From contig NZ_LT670844.1 in NCBI RefSeq assembly GCF_900141755.1, positions 5,676,501 through 5,740,500 on the forward strand: 64,000 bases of DNA. Direction: 5' to 3'. The notes below the pieces were generated by a model, which saw only the letters and a list, made by a program, of their open reading frames with translations, was not told the origin of the DNA and ran no database searches. How positions within the stretch are numbered: position 1 is the stretch's first letter; each line of letters starts with the position of its first letter. The DNA is from Bradyrhizobium lablabi. Lineage in GTDB: Bacteria; Pseudomonadota; Alphaproteobacteria; Rhizobiales; Xanthobacteraceae. A program made the translations under genes and the position numbers. Shown here piece after piece: positions 34,134 to 42,683 of the stretch.

Positions 34134-35162
34134 ATGATTAAGCCCCCGACGACCCTAACCCGTCGCAGCGTATTTCGTGCCGGCGCCGGACTGGCTGTTG
34201 CTGCAACGGCAACGCCGTTGCTCACCCCCGCCTCGGCCCAGTCGGAGGGCGCCCGTCAAGCCGGCGCGGAACCCCTAAACGGCGATGGCTTCTATCGCTT
34301 CAAGATCGGCGACTTCCAGGCGACCGTGATCTCGGATGGCTATGGGCAGATACCGATCCGGCCGATCCTCGTTATGAACGCCTCTGAAGCTGAACTCGCT
34401 CCGGTGTTGAAGGCAAACTTCATGCAGCCGGTGATCCAAGCCACGAACAACATCTTGGCGGTCGACACGGGACGGGAGCGCATCCTTGTCGATTCCGGCT
34501 TTGGTGAGAGACTCGGCCCATCCTACGGCAGCTTTCCCGGGCTCGAAGCGAACCTGCGCCGGGCCGGAATCGCGCCCGAGACTATAGATCTGGTCGTGAT
34601 GTCGCACGGTCATCTGGACCATATCGGCGGCCTTGTGAAGAAATCGGGCGCGCTGGCGTTTCCGAAGGCTCAGTTCGTCTTTGTCGATACGGAGTGGAAC
34701 TACTGGACCGGCAGCCGTTACGAAAGCGAGGTCAACAGTTCGCCGATGCCCGACCAGTTCAAGAAGGGTACGATTGGGGCAGCTCGAGATAACTTGCCAC
34801 CGGTCGCCAACCGAACCCGGTTCGTGAAGCAGGGCGGCGAAATCGCGAGCGGCGTGAACTATATTGCGGCGCCGGGACATTCGCCGTCCCATGCCGCAAT
34901 CCTGTTCACCTCGGGCAAGGAGCAGTTCATGCATATGGGTGACATCGCCCATAACCCGGTGACGAGTTTGCAGCACCCCGACTGGACGCCCGTCTTCGAC
35001 TACGACCCCGCGCAAGCGATCAAGTCGCGCAAGGCCATTCTGGACCGCGTCGCGACTGATCAGGTCATGGTGATGGGCTATCATTTTCCATTCCCGGCTA
35101 TTGGACATGTCGTCCGATACAACACCGCATACCACTGGGAAGCTGCCCAGTGGGCCTGGTAG
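34134..35162 (+). CDS. Tat-exported MBL-fold metallo-hydrolase (methyl-parathion-hydrolase-like)
   Basis: A 342-residue metallo-beta-lactamase-fold protein. The signal LTRRSVFRAGAGLAVAATATPLL is a twin-arginine type, so it is folded before export. The metal site reads MSHGHLDHIGG (HxHxDH), with later ligands in GHSPSHAAILF and MGDIAHN. The start of the mature domain (GFYRFKIGDFQATVISDGYGQIPI) and the general order resemble methyl parathion hydrolase and quorum-quenching lactonases; which substrate is used cannot be told. ATG 34134 gives the complete Tat signal. First gene of a three-gene run, 13 bases before the dehydrogenase gene. Confidence 0.9.
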   Translation: MIKPPTTLTRRSVFRAGAGLAVAATATPLLTPASAQSEGARQAGAEPLNGDGFYRFKIGDFQATVISDGYGQIPIRPILVMNASEAELAPVLKANFMQPVIQATNNILAVDTGRERILVDSGFGERLGPSYGSFPGLEANLRRAGIAPETIDLVVMSHGHLDHIGGLVKKSGALAFPKAQFVFVDTEWNYWTGSRYESEVNSSPMPDQFKKGTIGAARDNLPPVANRTRFVKQGGEIASGVNYIAAPGHSPSHAAILFTSGKEQFMHMGDIAHNPVTSLQHPDWTPVFDYDPAQAIKSRKAILDRVATDQVMVMGYHFPFPAIGHVVRYNTAYHWEAAQWAW

Positions 35163-35175
35163 CGAGCGGCACGCG

Positions 35176-36123
35176 ATGTCTTCCAAGCAAGAGCCCTTTA
35201 GAATCGCCGTCCTGGACGACTACCAGCACGTCGCTCTTTCGCTCGCGGACTGGTCGGTGCTGGAAGCGCGGGCGACCGTCACTGTATTTAACGACCATCT
35301 CGCGGACTCCGACGCCGTCGTCGAGCGCCTGCAGCCATTCGACATTGTCTGCGTGATGCGCGAGCGCACGCCAATGACGCGCACCATCATCGAGCGCTTG
35401 CCCAAGCTCCGCATGATCGCCTCGACGGGGCCCCGGAATGCCTCGATCGATCTCAAGGCTGCAGAAGAGCGGGGCGTGCAGGTCGTTCATACGGGCTACA
35501 CCTCGGCGCCGACGATCGAACTGACCTGGGCACTTATCCTGGGCAGTGCCCGCGATCTCGTCACCGAGAATACCTCGTTGCGCGGCGGCGGATGGCAGCA
35601 GTCGGTCGGTGATGACATGGCCGGGCGGACGCTCGGTGTCCTGGGTCTCGGCAATGTCGGCGGTGCGGTGGCACGGATTGGCAACGCCTTCGGGATGAAG
35701 GTGATCGCGTGGAGCCAGAATCTCACGACCGAGCGCGCGGCTGAAGTGGGCGCCACACTCGTCTCGAGGGACGAGCTGTTCCAAAAGGCGGATGTCGTCT
35801 CCGTCCATCTGGTGCTCAGTGGAAGGACGCGCGGCCTCGTCGGTGCGGCGGAACTAGCGCTCATGAAGCCAACGGCGCGCCTGATAAATACCTCGCGTGG
35901 ACCGATCGTCGTCGAGGCCGATCTCGTTGCGGCGCTTAAAGACAAAAAGATCGCCGGCGCAGCCATCGATGTCTTCGACCTGGAGCCGTTGCCGCTCGAC
36001 CATCCGTTCCGCGCGCTGCCGAACCTGCTGGCAACGCCGCATATCGGCTACGTCTCACGCGGGCTGTACGAGCGCTTCTACCAGGATACGGTCGCGAACA
36101 TCTGCCGTTGGCTCGACGGCTAA
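35176..36123 (+). CDS. D-2-hydroxyacid dehydrogenase
   Basis: A 315-residue NAD(P)-dependent dehydrogenase. The Rossmann motif LGVLGLGNVGGAVARIG includes GLGNVG at 157-162. Active-site regions NTSRGPIVVEADLV (Arg), FDLEPLPLDHPF (Glu) and ATPHIGYVS (His) are intact. Preferred substrate unknown. It starts at ATG 35176, 13 bases after the MBL gene's stop; the frame is open further upstream but those codons lie within the MBL gene. Probably in one operon with the MBL hydrolase and the MDR gene. Confidence 0.92.
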   Translation: MSSKQEPFRIAVLDDYQHVALSLADWSVLEARATVTVFNDHLADSDAVVERLQPFDIVCVMRERTPMTRTIIERLPKLRMIASTGPRNASIDLKAAEERGVQVVHTGYTSAPTIELTWALILGSARDLVTENTSLRGGGWQQSVGDDMAGRTLGVLGLGNVGGAVARIGNAFGMKVIAWSQNLTTERAAEVGATLVSRDELFQKADVVSVHLVLSGRTRGLVGAAELALMKPTARLINTSRGPIVVEADLVAALKDKKIAGAAIDVFDLEPLPLDHPFRALPNLLATPHIGYVSRGLYERFYQDTVANICRWLDG

Positions 36124-36174
36124 GCAGCCGCTCGACATCTACTGAACAGGTCCGTCACTTTATGGAGGATGGCG

Positions 36175-37146
36175 ATGCGTGCGATCGAGGCGAAAACCTT
36201 CTCGGGCTATGGCGGGCTGCGGCAGAGCGAATTGCCCAAGCCGCAACCCGCAAGGGGCAGGGTGCTGGTTCGCGTCACAGCCGCCGGCGTCACGCCGCTC
36301 GAATACACGGTCCTGTCGGGAGGACATCCCCGGGCCAAGGCGCCGCTGGTGCTCGGCAACGAGGGCGCGGGTGTCATCGAGGATGCCGGCGACTCCGGTC
36401 TCGCGGTGGGAAGCCGCGTGATGTTCACGGGACCCTACGGCGTCGGTGAGAATGGCGCGTGGCAAGAATGGCTGCTGGTGAGGCCCGAAGATCTGGCGCT
36501 CGTGCCCGACGCGATCGACGACGTCGTCGCGGCCAGCCTTCCGGTGGCCTATCTGACGGCGCAGATCACGTTGACGCTGGCCGGATTCAAGCCGGGCATG
36601 ACGGTGCTGGCTCCGGGGATCGGCGGGTCGGTCGGCAACGCGACCTATCAGCTTGCGCGGGCGCAGGGCGCCGGCAAGGTGATTTCGACCGCCGGCAGCG
36701 CGGTGAAAGCCGCCAGGGCGCGCGAGCTTGGCTTCGAAGACGTGATTGATCTCTCCACGGAAGGTCTCGCCGAGGGCGCTCGCCGGATAACGGCCGGCAG
36801 CGGCGTCGATATCGTCATCGAGAGCATCGGCGGGACCGTGACCAGCGAGGCTTTGAGCAGCCTCGGTCTCGGCGGTGTTCTGATCACGTTGGGCTATTCC
36901 GCCGGGCGCAAAACCACCATCGATGTGACAGACCTGATCTGGAAACGGGCGCGGATGGCCGGCTTCTCTCTGTTCGCCCAATCGCCGACCGCGATCGCCA
37001 CTGCGTGGCGGGACATCATCCCGCTGATCGTCAGCGGATCGGTCAAGCCGATCGTCGAGCGGGTCTATCACCTCGGCGAGGCCGGCGAAGCCTTGCGCCA
37101 TCTGATTGAGGAACGACCGTTTGGCAAAGTCGTCCTCGCGGGGTGA
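36175..37146 (+). CDS. Medium-chain dehydrogenase/reductase, quinone oxidoreductase-like
   Basis: A 323-residue MDR protein of the zinc-free quinone oxidoreductase type: RVTAAGVTPLEYTVLSG, VLGNEGAGVIEDAG, the nucleotide motif APGIGGSVGNATYQLARAQGAGKVISTAGS and a C-terminal GEAGEALRHLIEERPFGKVVL typical of the family. The zinc-ligand cysteines are absent, so it should reduce quinones or enones with NADPH. GGAGG lies 6 bases before ATG 36175, which decides the start over ATG 36169. Third gene of the run behind the MBL hydrolase; 51 bases separate it from the 2-hydroxyacid dehydrogenase. Confidence 0.92.
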   Translation: MRAIEAKTFSGYGGLRQSELPKPQPARGRVLVRVTAAGVTPLEYTVLSGGHPRAKAPLVLGNEGAGVIEDAGDSGLAVGSRVMFTGPYGVGENGAWQEWLLVRPEDLALVPDAIDDVVAASLPVAYLTAQITLTLAGFKPGMTVLAPGIGGSVGNATYQLARAQGAGKVISTAGSAVKAARARELGFEDVIDLSTEGLAEGARRITAGSGVDIVIESIGGTVTSEALSSLGLGGVLITLGYSAGRKTTIDVTDLIWKRARMAGFSLFAQSPTAIATAWRDIIPLIVSGSVKPIVERVYHLGEAGEALRHLIEERPFGKVVLAG

Positions 37147-37434
37147 TCACCACTTCGGCGCGATCAAATTTTTGCGCGGAAAAGTCACGGCTTGCTAAGC
37201 TTTAGGGTGCGGAGGCAGCCATACGCATCGCACGTTGCGATCTTCGTGGACGACAGGCGCGGTCGATCGGCGAGGCGCCGCTCAACTTGCCGGAGGCGCT
37301 CAGATGGTGAGGTTGGTGCAGTACTGAGCATCGAACAGGAAGCGGCCTCCGCTAGTCGTTCGACGTCGCTACGCTCGGCCATCAGCGCGAGCATCGGGAA
37401 CGGGGCGCGCTGAGGCTGAACGTATGCGGCGGGC
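37147..37434. other. Gap without a supported gene
   Basis: About 290 bases between convergent genes. Frames exist on both strands (73 and 96 codons) but neither shows a domain, signal or ribosome binding site. The sequence is less ordered than the neighbouring coding DNA. No terminator hairpin with T-run seen. Confidence 0.5.
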
Positions 37435-38475
37435 CTAGGCCGCCTTGTGCGCTTCCTTGCGTTCAGCAAACGCAAGCAGATCGGCGCTCACCTCGTCCTT
37501 GTGTGTCGTGCACAGGCCGTGCGGGGCGCCCTTGTAAACCTTCAGGGTCGCGCCCTTGATGAGCTTGGACTGGAGCTGGCCGGCGTCGGCGAACGGCACG
37601 ATCTGGTCGTCGTCGCCCTGAATGATGAGCGTCGGTACGTCGAACTTCTTCAGGTCCTCGGTTTGATCCGTCTCGGAGAACGCCTTGATGCAGAAGTATG
37701 CGGCAGGGAAGCCCGCCCTCATTCCTTGCAACCAGAATGATTCGCGCACCCCTTCCGAGACCTTCGCGCCGGGTCGGTTGTAACCGTAGAATGCAAGGCT
37801 GAGATCCTTCCAGAACTGCGAACGGTCGGCGGCAACGCTGGCGCGTAGCCCATCGAACACCGTGATCGGCAGGCCACCCGGATTGGCGGGCGTCTTCAGC
37901 ATCAGCGGCGGTACGGAGGCGATCAGGACTGCCTTGGCCACGCGCTTCGTGCCGTGGCGAGCGATATAGCGGGCAACTTCGCCACCGCCCGTGGAGTGAC
38001 CGACATGGACGGCGCTCTTGAGATCGAGCTTTTGGACGAGTTCAGTGAGGTCGTCGGCGTAGTGGTCCATGTCGTTGCCGGTCCACGGCTGGCTCGAACG
38101 CCCGTGGCCGCGGCGGTCATGCGCAATGCAGCGATATCCGTGCGAAGCAAGATAGAACATCTGGTCTTCGAAGGCGTCCGCGGAGAGCGGCCAGCCGTGG
38201 CTGAAAACCACCGGCTGCCCGGTGCCCCAATCTTTGTAGTAAATCTGCGTGCCGTCTTTGGTTGTGAAGCTACCCATGTTTCGGTTTCCTTTCGTTGGGT
38301 CGGAATGGGTCGAGGCGTTCGCCTGCTCGGAAGTTGCAACCATCGTCGCTGCCGGCAGGCTTGCGGCAACGGCAATACCAGCGCTGCCGATCAGAAACCG
38401 GCGGCGCGACGGGGAAGCGACCATCGGTGACGCAATGACTGAATCTTTGAGTGCGGCGCGCTTGATGGTTGACAT
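37435..38475 (-). CDS. Tat-exported alpha/beta hydrolase, chloroperoxidase-like
   Basis: A 346-residue protein. The N-terminal ~60 residues hold a twin-arginine signal ([21 protein letters not shown]) preceded by a ~25-residue n-region. The catalytic domain starts at [39 protein letters not shown], the classic start of cofactor-free haloperoxidases/esterases, followed by [13 protein letters not shown], the nucleophile [23 protein letters not shown] (Asp) and GAPHGL (His). Cytoplasmic homologues begin at that internal Met, so the Tat leader is an addition. Start at ATG 38475 behind GGGAGATT. It converges on the MDR gene. Confidence 0.9.
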   Translation of the reverse strand: MSTIKRAALKDSVIASPMVASPSRRRFLIGSAGIAVAASLPAATMVATSEQANASTHSDPTKGNRNMGSFTTKDGTQIYYKDWGTGQPVVFSHGWPLSADAFEDQMFYLASHGYRCIAHDRRGHGRSSQPWTGNDMDHYADDLTELVQKLDLKSAVHVGHSTGGGEVARYIARHGTKRVAKAVLIASVPPLMLKTPANPGGLPITVFDGLRASVAADRSQFWKDLSLAFYGYNRPGAKVSEGVRESFWLQGMRAGFPAAYFCIKAFSETDQTEDLKKFDVPTLIIQGDDDQIVPFADAGQLQSKLIKGATLKVYKGAPHGLCTTHKDEVSADLLAFAERKEAHKAA

Positions 38476-39134
38476 CGTAAATCTCCCTCGAAACAAAACG
38501 GTCAGGCGACGATCTGGAGCAGACACTTGCTTTCCGGAATATGTAGATTGGCAACGTTGGCTGACTCGTCAGAAACTCCGGGGCTTCGTCAGAGACAGCG
38601 ATAAACCATCGTCCCCAAGATCCGGTGTAGGGAGGTGAATGCGTCGGCCCACGACTCGCGGTCTTCGATGCGGGCTGGCACGCGTCTCGCGCTGAACGTG
38701 TACCTGCAGAGAATTCAGACCTCGGATTAGATCTGGAAGGGTTCCGGGATCTGTTTGAAGCACAGGTCGCACACTTGCCCGGCGAAGCCGGATGCGGTGG
38801 GATATGCGCTAGGATCGGGACACAGACGCAGGCTCATGCGGCCCCTAAAGGAAGGGACGCATCGAAATCAACTCCAGCGGCCGGCGAGCATACCCTCCGG
38901 CCATTCTCGTTAAGCAGGAAAACTGCCCAGCTCGCGGGTCCAAGAAAGACGGCGATAGTTGGGCCGCTATCGGCTTCTCCTTAAAGGCGTGTAAACGCAA
39001 CAACGTCGAGCGAATTGACTAGCCTGCATGGGTTACTGAAAGCCATTAGGCGAAATCCTGGCGGGAGGAGAGCCCCGTAAGGGAGCGAGCGATTCGCGCG
39101 CGACGGATGAAAGTCTTGTCGGTGTCCGGAAGTC
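38476..39134. other. 659-base gap without a supported gene
   Basis: Lies between the start of the exported hydrolase gene and the 3' end of the AraC gene, both on the minus strand. It should contain the hydrolase promoter and the AraC gene's transcript end. Short frames on both strands (60-70 codons) carry no recognisable motif. No repeat, hairpin with T-run or RNA gene recognised. Confidence 0.5.
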
Positions 39135-40088
39135 TCAAACCATCTTGCGTATTCGCCACTGCGTTGGTGTAGCGCTGGTCTCTCTCTTGAATGCAACACC
39201 CAAGGAGCTCTGGTTGGCATAGCCTAGGATGATCGCGATCTGGGTCAGATTCAGGTTGGCATCATGGAGCAGGGCCTTTGCCCGGTCGATCCGCTGACGG
39301 CGCACCCATGCATGGGGGGTTATACCCAACGACTGCTTGAATGCCGTTGAGAAATGGCCTGTCGACAGCTCTACACTCGCCGCCACTTCCTGCAGCGAGA
39401 TATCCTCTCCTAAGCCGCTCATCATGTAATCACACGCGCGGCGGAGACGTGACGGCGGGAGCCCCCCGCGCCGGATCTCCTTCAGCGGGGGAGTGACGGT
39501 CGAGAGATTGCGGATGAGATGCATGGCCAAGAGCGTGGCCGCCGTTTCCGTGTAGAGAATGCCTTGCGGCGCACCGTTGGAGCACTCGTCATAGATCACG
39601 CGAGCCAGTTGCCAACTCAACGTATCCCTGTAGTCCCACGTTTCGCTAATGCCAAAGTTCACAGGACCTTCAAAGCCTGCGGCACCCAAAAGAAAGTCCC
39701 GCTCCAATTCCACTGACAAATTTCGAAATTCGCGAGCCTCTTTCACTCGAAACGCGACGAGAGTGCCTGGCGGAAGAATGTACGCATAGCTCGGCCTGTT
39801 TTCGTCGTACCAGATCTTACCGCCCGATCGTGCCTCCGCGTTGATGCAGCCCGAATTCCACGAGAAATGCAGCTCAACCGCCCTGGCCATCACGTCCGCT
39901 TCGCCAACCAATGATTGGATTTCGTGCGCTGTAGCGCTGCCACCTGCCCAAGCAACCTGCCGGGACTGATTTACCATTCCATCGAGCGTTGAATGAATGG
40001 TTCCCCGGTGCCCATGATGGCCGATCATTGCCGGCGAGGCCCTAAGCACCGTGGGTGCACTTCGAACGAATACTCCGTCGCGGCTCAT
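39135..40088 (-). CDS. AraC-family transcriptional regulator
   Basis: A 317-residue regulator. The N-terminal part (to ~200) is a cupin-like ligand region (SYAYILPPGTLVAFRVKEAREFRNLSVELERDFL). The C-terminal double HTH is complete: ISLQEVAASVELSTGHFSTAFKQSLGITPHAWVRRQRI and LTQIAIILGYANQSSLGVAFKRETSATPTQWRI. This resembles the RhaS/ExsA-like and oxidoreductase-linked AraC members often found beside exported hydrolases. The exported alpha/beta hydrolase gene 659 bases away could be a target, though the distance makes this weak. Confidence 0.92.
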   Translation of the reverse strand: MSRDGVFVRSAPTVLRASPAMIGHHGHRGTIHSTLDGMVNQSRQVAWAGGSATAHEIQSLVGEADVMARAVELHFSWNSGCINAEARSGGKIWYDENRPSYAYILPPGTLVAFRVKEAREFRNLSVELERDFLLGAAGFEGPVNFGISETWDYRDTLSWQLARVIYDECSNGAPQGILYTETAATLLAMHLIRNLSTVTPPLKEIRRGGLPPSRLRRACDYMMSGLGEDISLQEVAASVELSTGHFSTAFKQSLGITPHAWVRRQRIDRAKALLHDANLNLTQIAIILGYANQSSLGVAFKRETSATPTQWRIRKMV

Positions 40089-40545
40089 GCTGGTTTTCCA
40101 AGTAGGGCCTTAGCGCCGCGTGCCTCAGCGACGGCCGCTATTTGAACCCACTTCCACCAGATCGACGGGCAGGGTGCCTTGGTAGATCTTAGGGCACATC
40201 GTTGAGCCTTTCTCCAAATCGTTCGCGCCGACGAGAAGCGCCGTGCGCGACGAACGCTCCCCGGCTGCCACCCCTACTGTATGCGACGGCTCGCCCTGTT
40301 CGGGTTGGAGGACGCGTGCCTTGAGGGTCTCCGACCCATCGTGCTCGGCGTCCGAGCCGCCGAGCTCGGCGTCTCGTGAATCTGCTGTTTTCCAAAATAG
40401 GCATCGACAAACCGAAACCAACGAGAATTTGGAAAATAGCCATACGACAAATTCAAAACGCCGTGAGCCGTCCTAGAGGCCGACCACCCATTCGGTTCGC
40501 GAGCCTGCCACGATTGCCCGACGGGCAAATCACTCATTTGGCTGT
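40089..40545. other. Noncoding stretch upstream of the AraC gene
   Basis: About 450 bases. Frames of 77-104 codons occur on both strands, none with a domain, signal peptide or ribosome binding site. It probably holds the AraC promoter. The sequence GGAAAATAGC...CCAAAATAGG occurs in an AT-rich patch at 40390-40440. Nothing else supported. Confidence 0.45.
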
Positions 40546-41130
40546 CTAGCCCCCTTTGCAAAAATATTCCTGTTTCGTTCTCACGCAAATCACTTCACTA
40601 ATATCGCCATCCCGTCCCACACAGAGGGGCGTTTCGCGATCGTCACGGACGTAGGCGGCGGGATGCGGTGGACGCGGCAGCGTCAGGCGCGCGAATAGCG
40701 CGCGGACGAATGATGCTGATGCGGACGGCGAAGTCGTGTGGTCCTGACGCCCCGACGCTGGTGTCAAGTTCTTGAGAAGCAAGCTTCTCAGGGGCGACGG
40801 TGGCAAGAAAGCCCGGTCGCCGGGGAGAGCACGAAGTAGCGGTTAAAACCATTGCGCGGGGAATGCCGGGTGATTCCGGTGTGACCGTGGTGACTAACGC
40901 GCGTGTTTACTACACTACACGCGCGGCTGCGGGCGCATCGGCGCCCGGCATTCCCTGCGCCCTCTGATCTCCGAGGGCGGGAAGTTCTTGCAAACCTCGC
41001 GCGAAACACGCGGCGAGATCGCGAAGCCATATCCAACGATCATGGGTCGGGTCGAAGACCGGCGCTGCAAGATCGGTGGGCACTCGGGTGGCGGCCGCAG
41101 ATGGACCAAGATGCGCCAGTCTCTCGCTCG
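40546..41130. repeat. Dispersed Bradyrhizobium-type intergenic repeat (source of spurious ORFs)
   Basis: On the minus strand this region translates in successive frames into phrases I have seen in many spurious Bradyrhizobium/Rhodopseudomonas annotations: FAISPRVSREVCKN, RRSEGAGNAGRRCA, SPATGLSCHRRP, TPASGRQDHTTSPS / LDTSVGASGPHDFAVR and VRDDRETPLCVGRDG. The phrases come from different frames and lack starts, so it is a conserved nucleic-acid element, not a gene. A TACTACACTACACGCG patch is at 40909. Assignment to a repeat family is from memory. Confidence 0.6.
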
Positions 41131-41269
41131 TTCAGTCGGCCGCAAGCATCAAATCGCACCCATCCTTGTCGGACTTCATCGCCATGACGTCCGGGTTCAA
41201 GTTTTCGGTACGCACAAGGGATGGGTCCGCGGGGTTTCCGCTTTGCCTGCTTTCGTGTAGCATTGTCGC

Positions 41270-42676
41270 ATGAACGACGCCGAGACTTTGTTTGTGGCCC
41301 TGCGTCAGTCGGCCGACGACGACGTGGTGGACATGCTCGAGCGCATGGTGCGGGATGCCCCGGATCATGCCTTGAACAAGATGAACGCGCTTGATCTCGC
41401 GGCTAGCGAAGGCCTCGACGAGGAGCGGGTCATCGCGGCGCTGCTGAATGCGGTGGGGCTCGGCATTTTCGAGATGACATGGAATGTCATGTGCCCAAGT
41501 TGCGCCGGTGTTCTTTCCGCCAATAAAAGCCTGAAGACCCTGGATCGGGCGCAGTATAGTTGCGCTTTCTGCGCTGCGGGTTATGACACGACGCTCGACA
41601 ATTTGGTCGAGGTGACCTTCACGGTAAGCCCGCGCGTGCGGAAGATCGCGGCCCACAGTCCCGACGAATTGTCCGCGGCCGAATATTATCGCCAGATCTT
41701 CTGGAGTTCGGCCATCGATCTTCCAGCCGATCTGGAGAAGCTGCTGCGCGAGGTCACGCTCGAAATGGTTGACTTGCCGCCAGGAGAAAGGGCCATCCTT
41801 TCATTACAATTGCCGAAGGGCACGTTGATCGTGTTCGATCCCGTGACGCATACGGCCCAGTTCCTTGATGTCGGCGGCGAGGAGGCGAGCGATCGCCAGA
41901 ACCTGTCCGTGATTTTCAACAAGGTCGATGTTCCCGTCGACACCGTTGCCTTGCGCCCCGGGCCACTGCGCCTGGCTTTGGAAAACCGCACCGAGAGTCG
42001 CGTATTACCGGCGGTGTGGGTGGCGAACCAGGTGCTGGACGACCTCCTGAAGCGACGCAAGCCCGTTCTCACTGCAAAGCGTCTCCTCACCAATCAGACC
42101 TTTCGCGACATCTACCGGACCGAAACGCTCGCCATCGGCCAGCGCCTCAAGATCTTGAGCCTGACTTTCCTGTTCAGTGATCTCAAGGACTCCACTGCGC
42201 TCTATGAGCGCGTCGGTGACCTCGTCGCCTTCGATCTCGTCAACGAGCATTTCAGGCTGCTGCAGGAGATTATCGCGTCCGAAAGGGGGGCCGTCGTGAA
42301 GACCGTTGGCGATGCCGTGATGGCGACCTTCGAGACACCTGACCGCGCCATCGCCGCTGCGATCCGTATGCGCGAGGCGATGAGCGATCTCGGCGCCGAG
42401 CGTCAGCATCAGAGCCTGCACCTGAAGATGGGCATCCATGAAGGATCATGCCTCGCGGTCACACTCAATGGCCAGCAGGACTATTTTGGCCAGACTGTGA
42501 ACGTCGCGTCGCGCGTCCAGGGCCTTGCTGACTCACGCTCGATCGTGGTGACGGAATCGGTGGTGGAGAATGTGCATGCCCGGGCCCTGCTTGAGACCAA
42601 CGGGCTAACGCCAACGCTCAGACACGTGGCGCTGAGCGGCATCGCGGATAAGGTGTTGGTCTACGATATCTCTTGA
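41270..42676 (+). CDS. Class III adenylate cyclase with N-terminal C4 zinc ribbon
   Basis: A 468-residue protein. Residues 1-70 are helical (ALNKMNALDLAASEGLDEERVIAALLNAVGLGIFEMTW). Residues 75-101 form CPSC-x19-CAFC (C75, C78, C98, C101), a rubredoxin-like zinc ribbon. A middle domain (~110-280, DUF5939-like) follows. The cyclase domain from ~295 has metal-binding D304 (FLFSDLKDST) and D348 (VKTVGDAVMATF), the adenine-selecting lysine in VVKTVGD, and VNVASRVQGLAD with the transition-state Asn and Arg. All catalytic residues are present. No membrane helices. It lies 7 bases upstream of the sugar-oxidising aldo/keto reductase gene in the same direction. Confidence 0.9.
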   Translation: MNDAETLFVALRQSADDDVVDMLERMVRDAPDHALNKMNALDLAASEGLDEERVIAALLNAVGLGIFEMTWNVMCPSCAGVLSANKSLKTLDRAQYSCAFCAAGYDTTLDNLVEVTFTVSPRVRKIAAHSPDELSAAEYYRQIFWSSAIDLPADLEKLLREVTLEMVDLPPGERAILSLQLPKGTLIVFDPVTHTAQFLDVGGEEASDRQNLSVIFNKVDVPVDTVALRPGPLRLALENRTESRVLPAVWVANQVLDDLLKRRKPVLTAKRLLTNQTFRDIYRTETLAIGQRLKILSLTFLFSDLKDSTALYERVGDLVAFDLVNEHFRLLQEIIASERGAVVKTVGDAVMATFETPDRAIAAAIRMREAMSDLGAERQHQSLHLKMGIHEGSCLAVTLNGQQDYFGQTVNVASRVQGLADSRSIVVTESVVENVHARALLETNGLTPTLRHVALSGIADKVLVYDIS

Positions 42677-42683
42677 GCCACAT

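Noticed and set aside
37185..37475. 96-codon minus-strand frame behind the exported hydrolase
   Set aside because: Overlaps the hydrolase 3' end, has no ribosome binding site or motif; composition does not favour coding.
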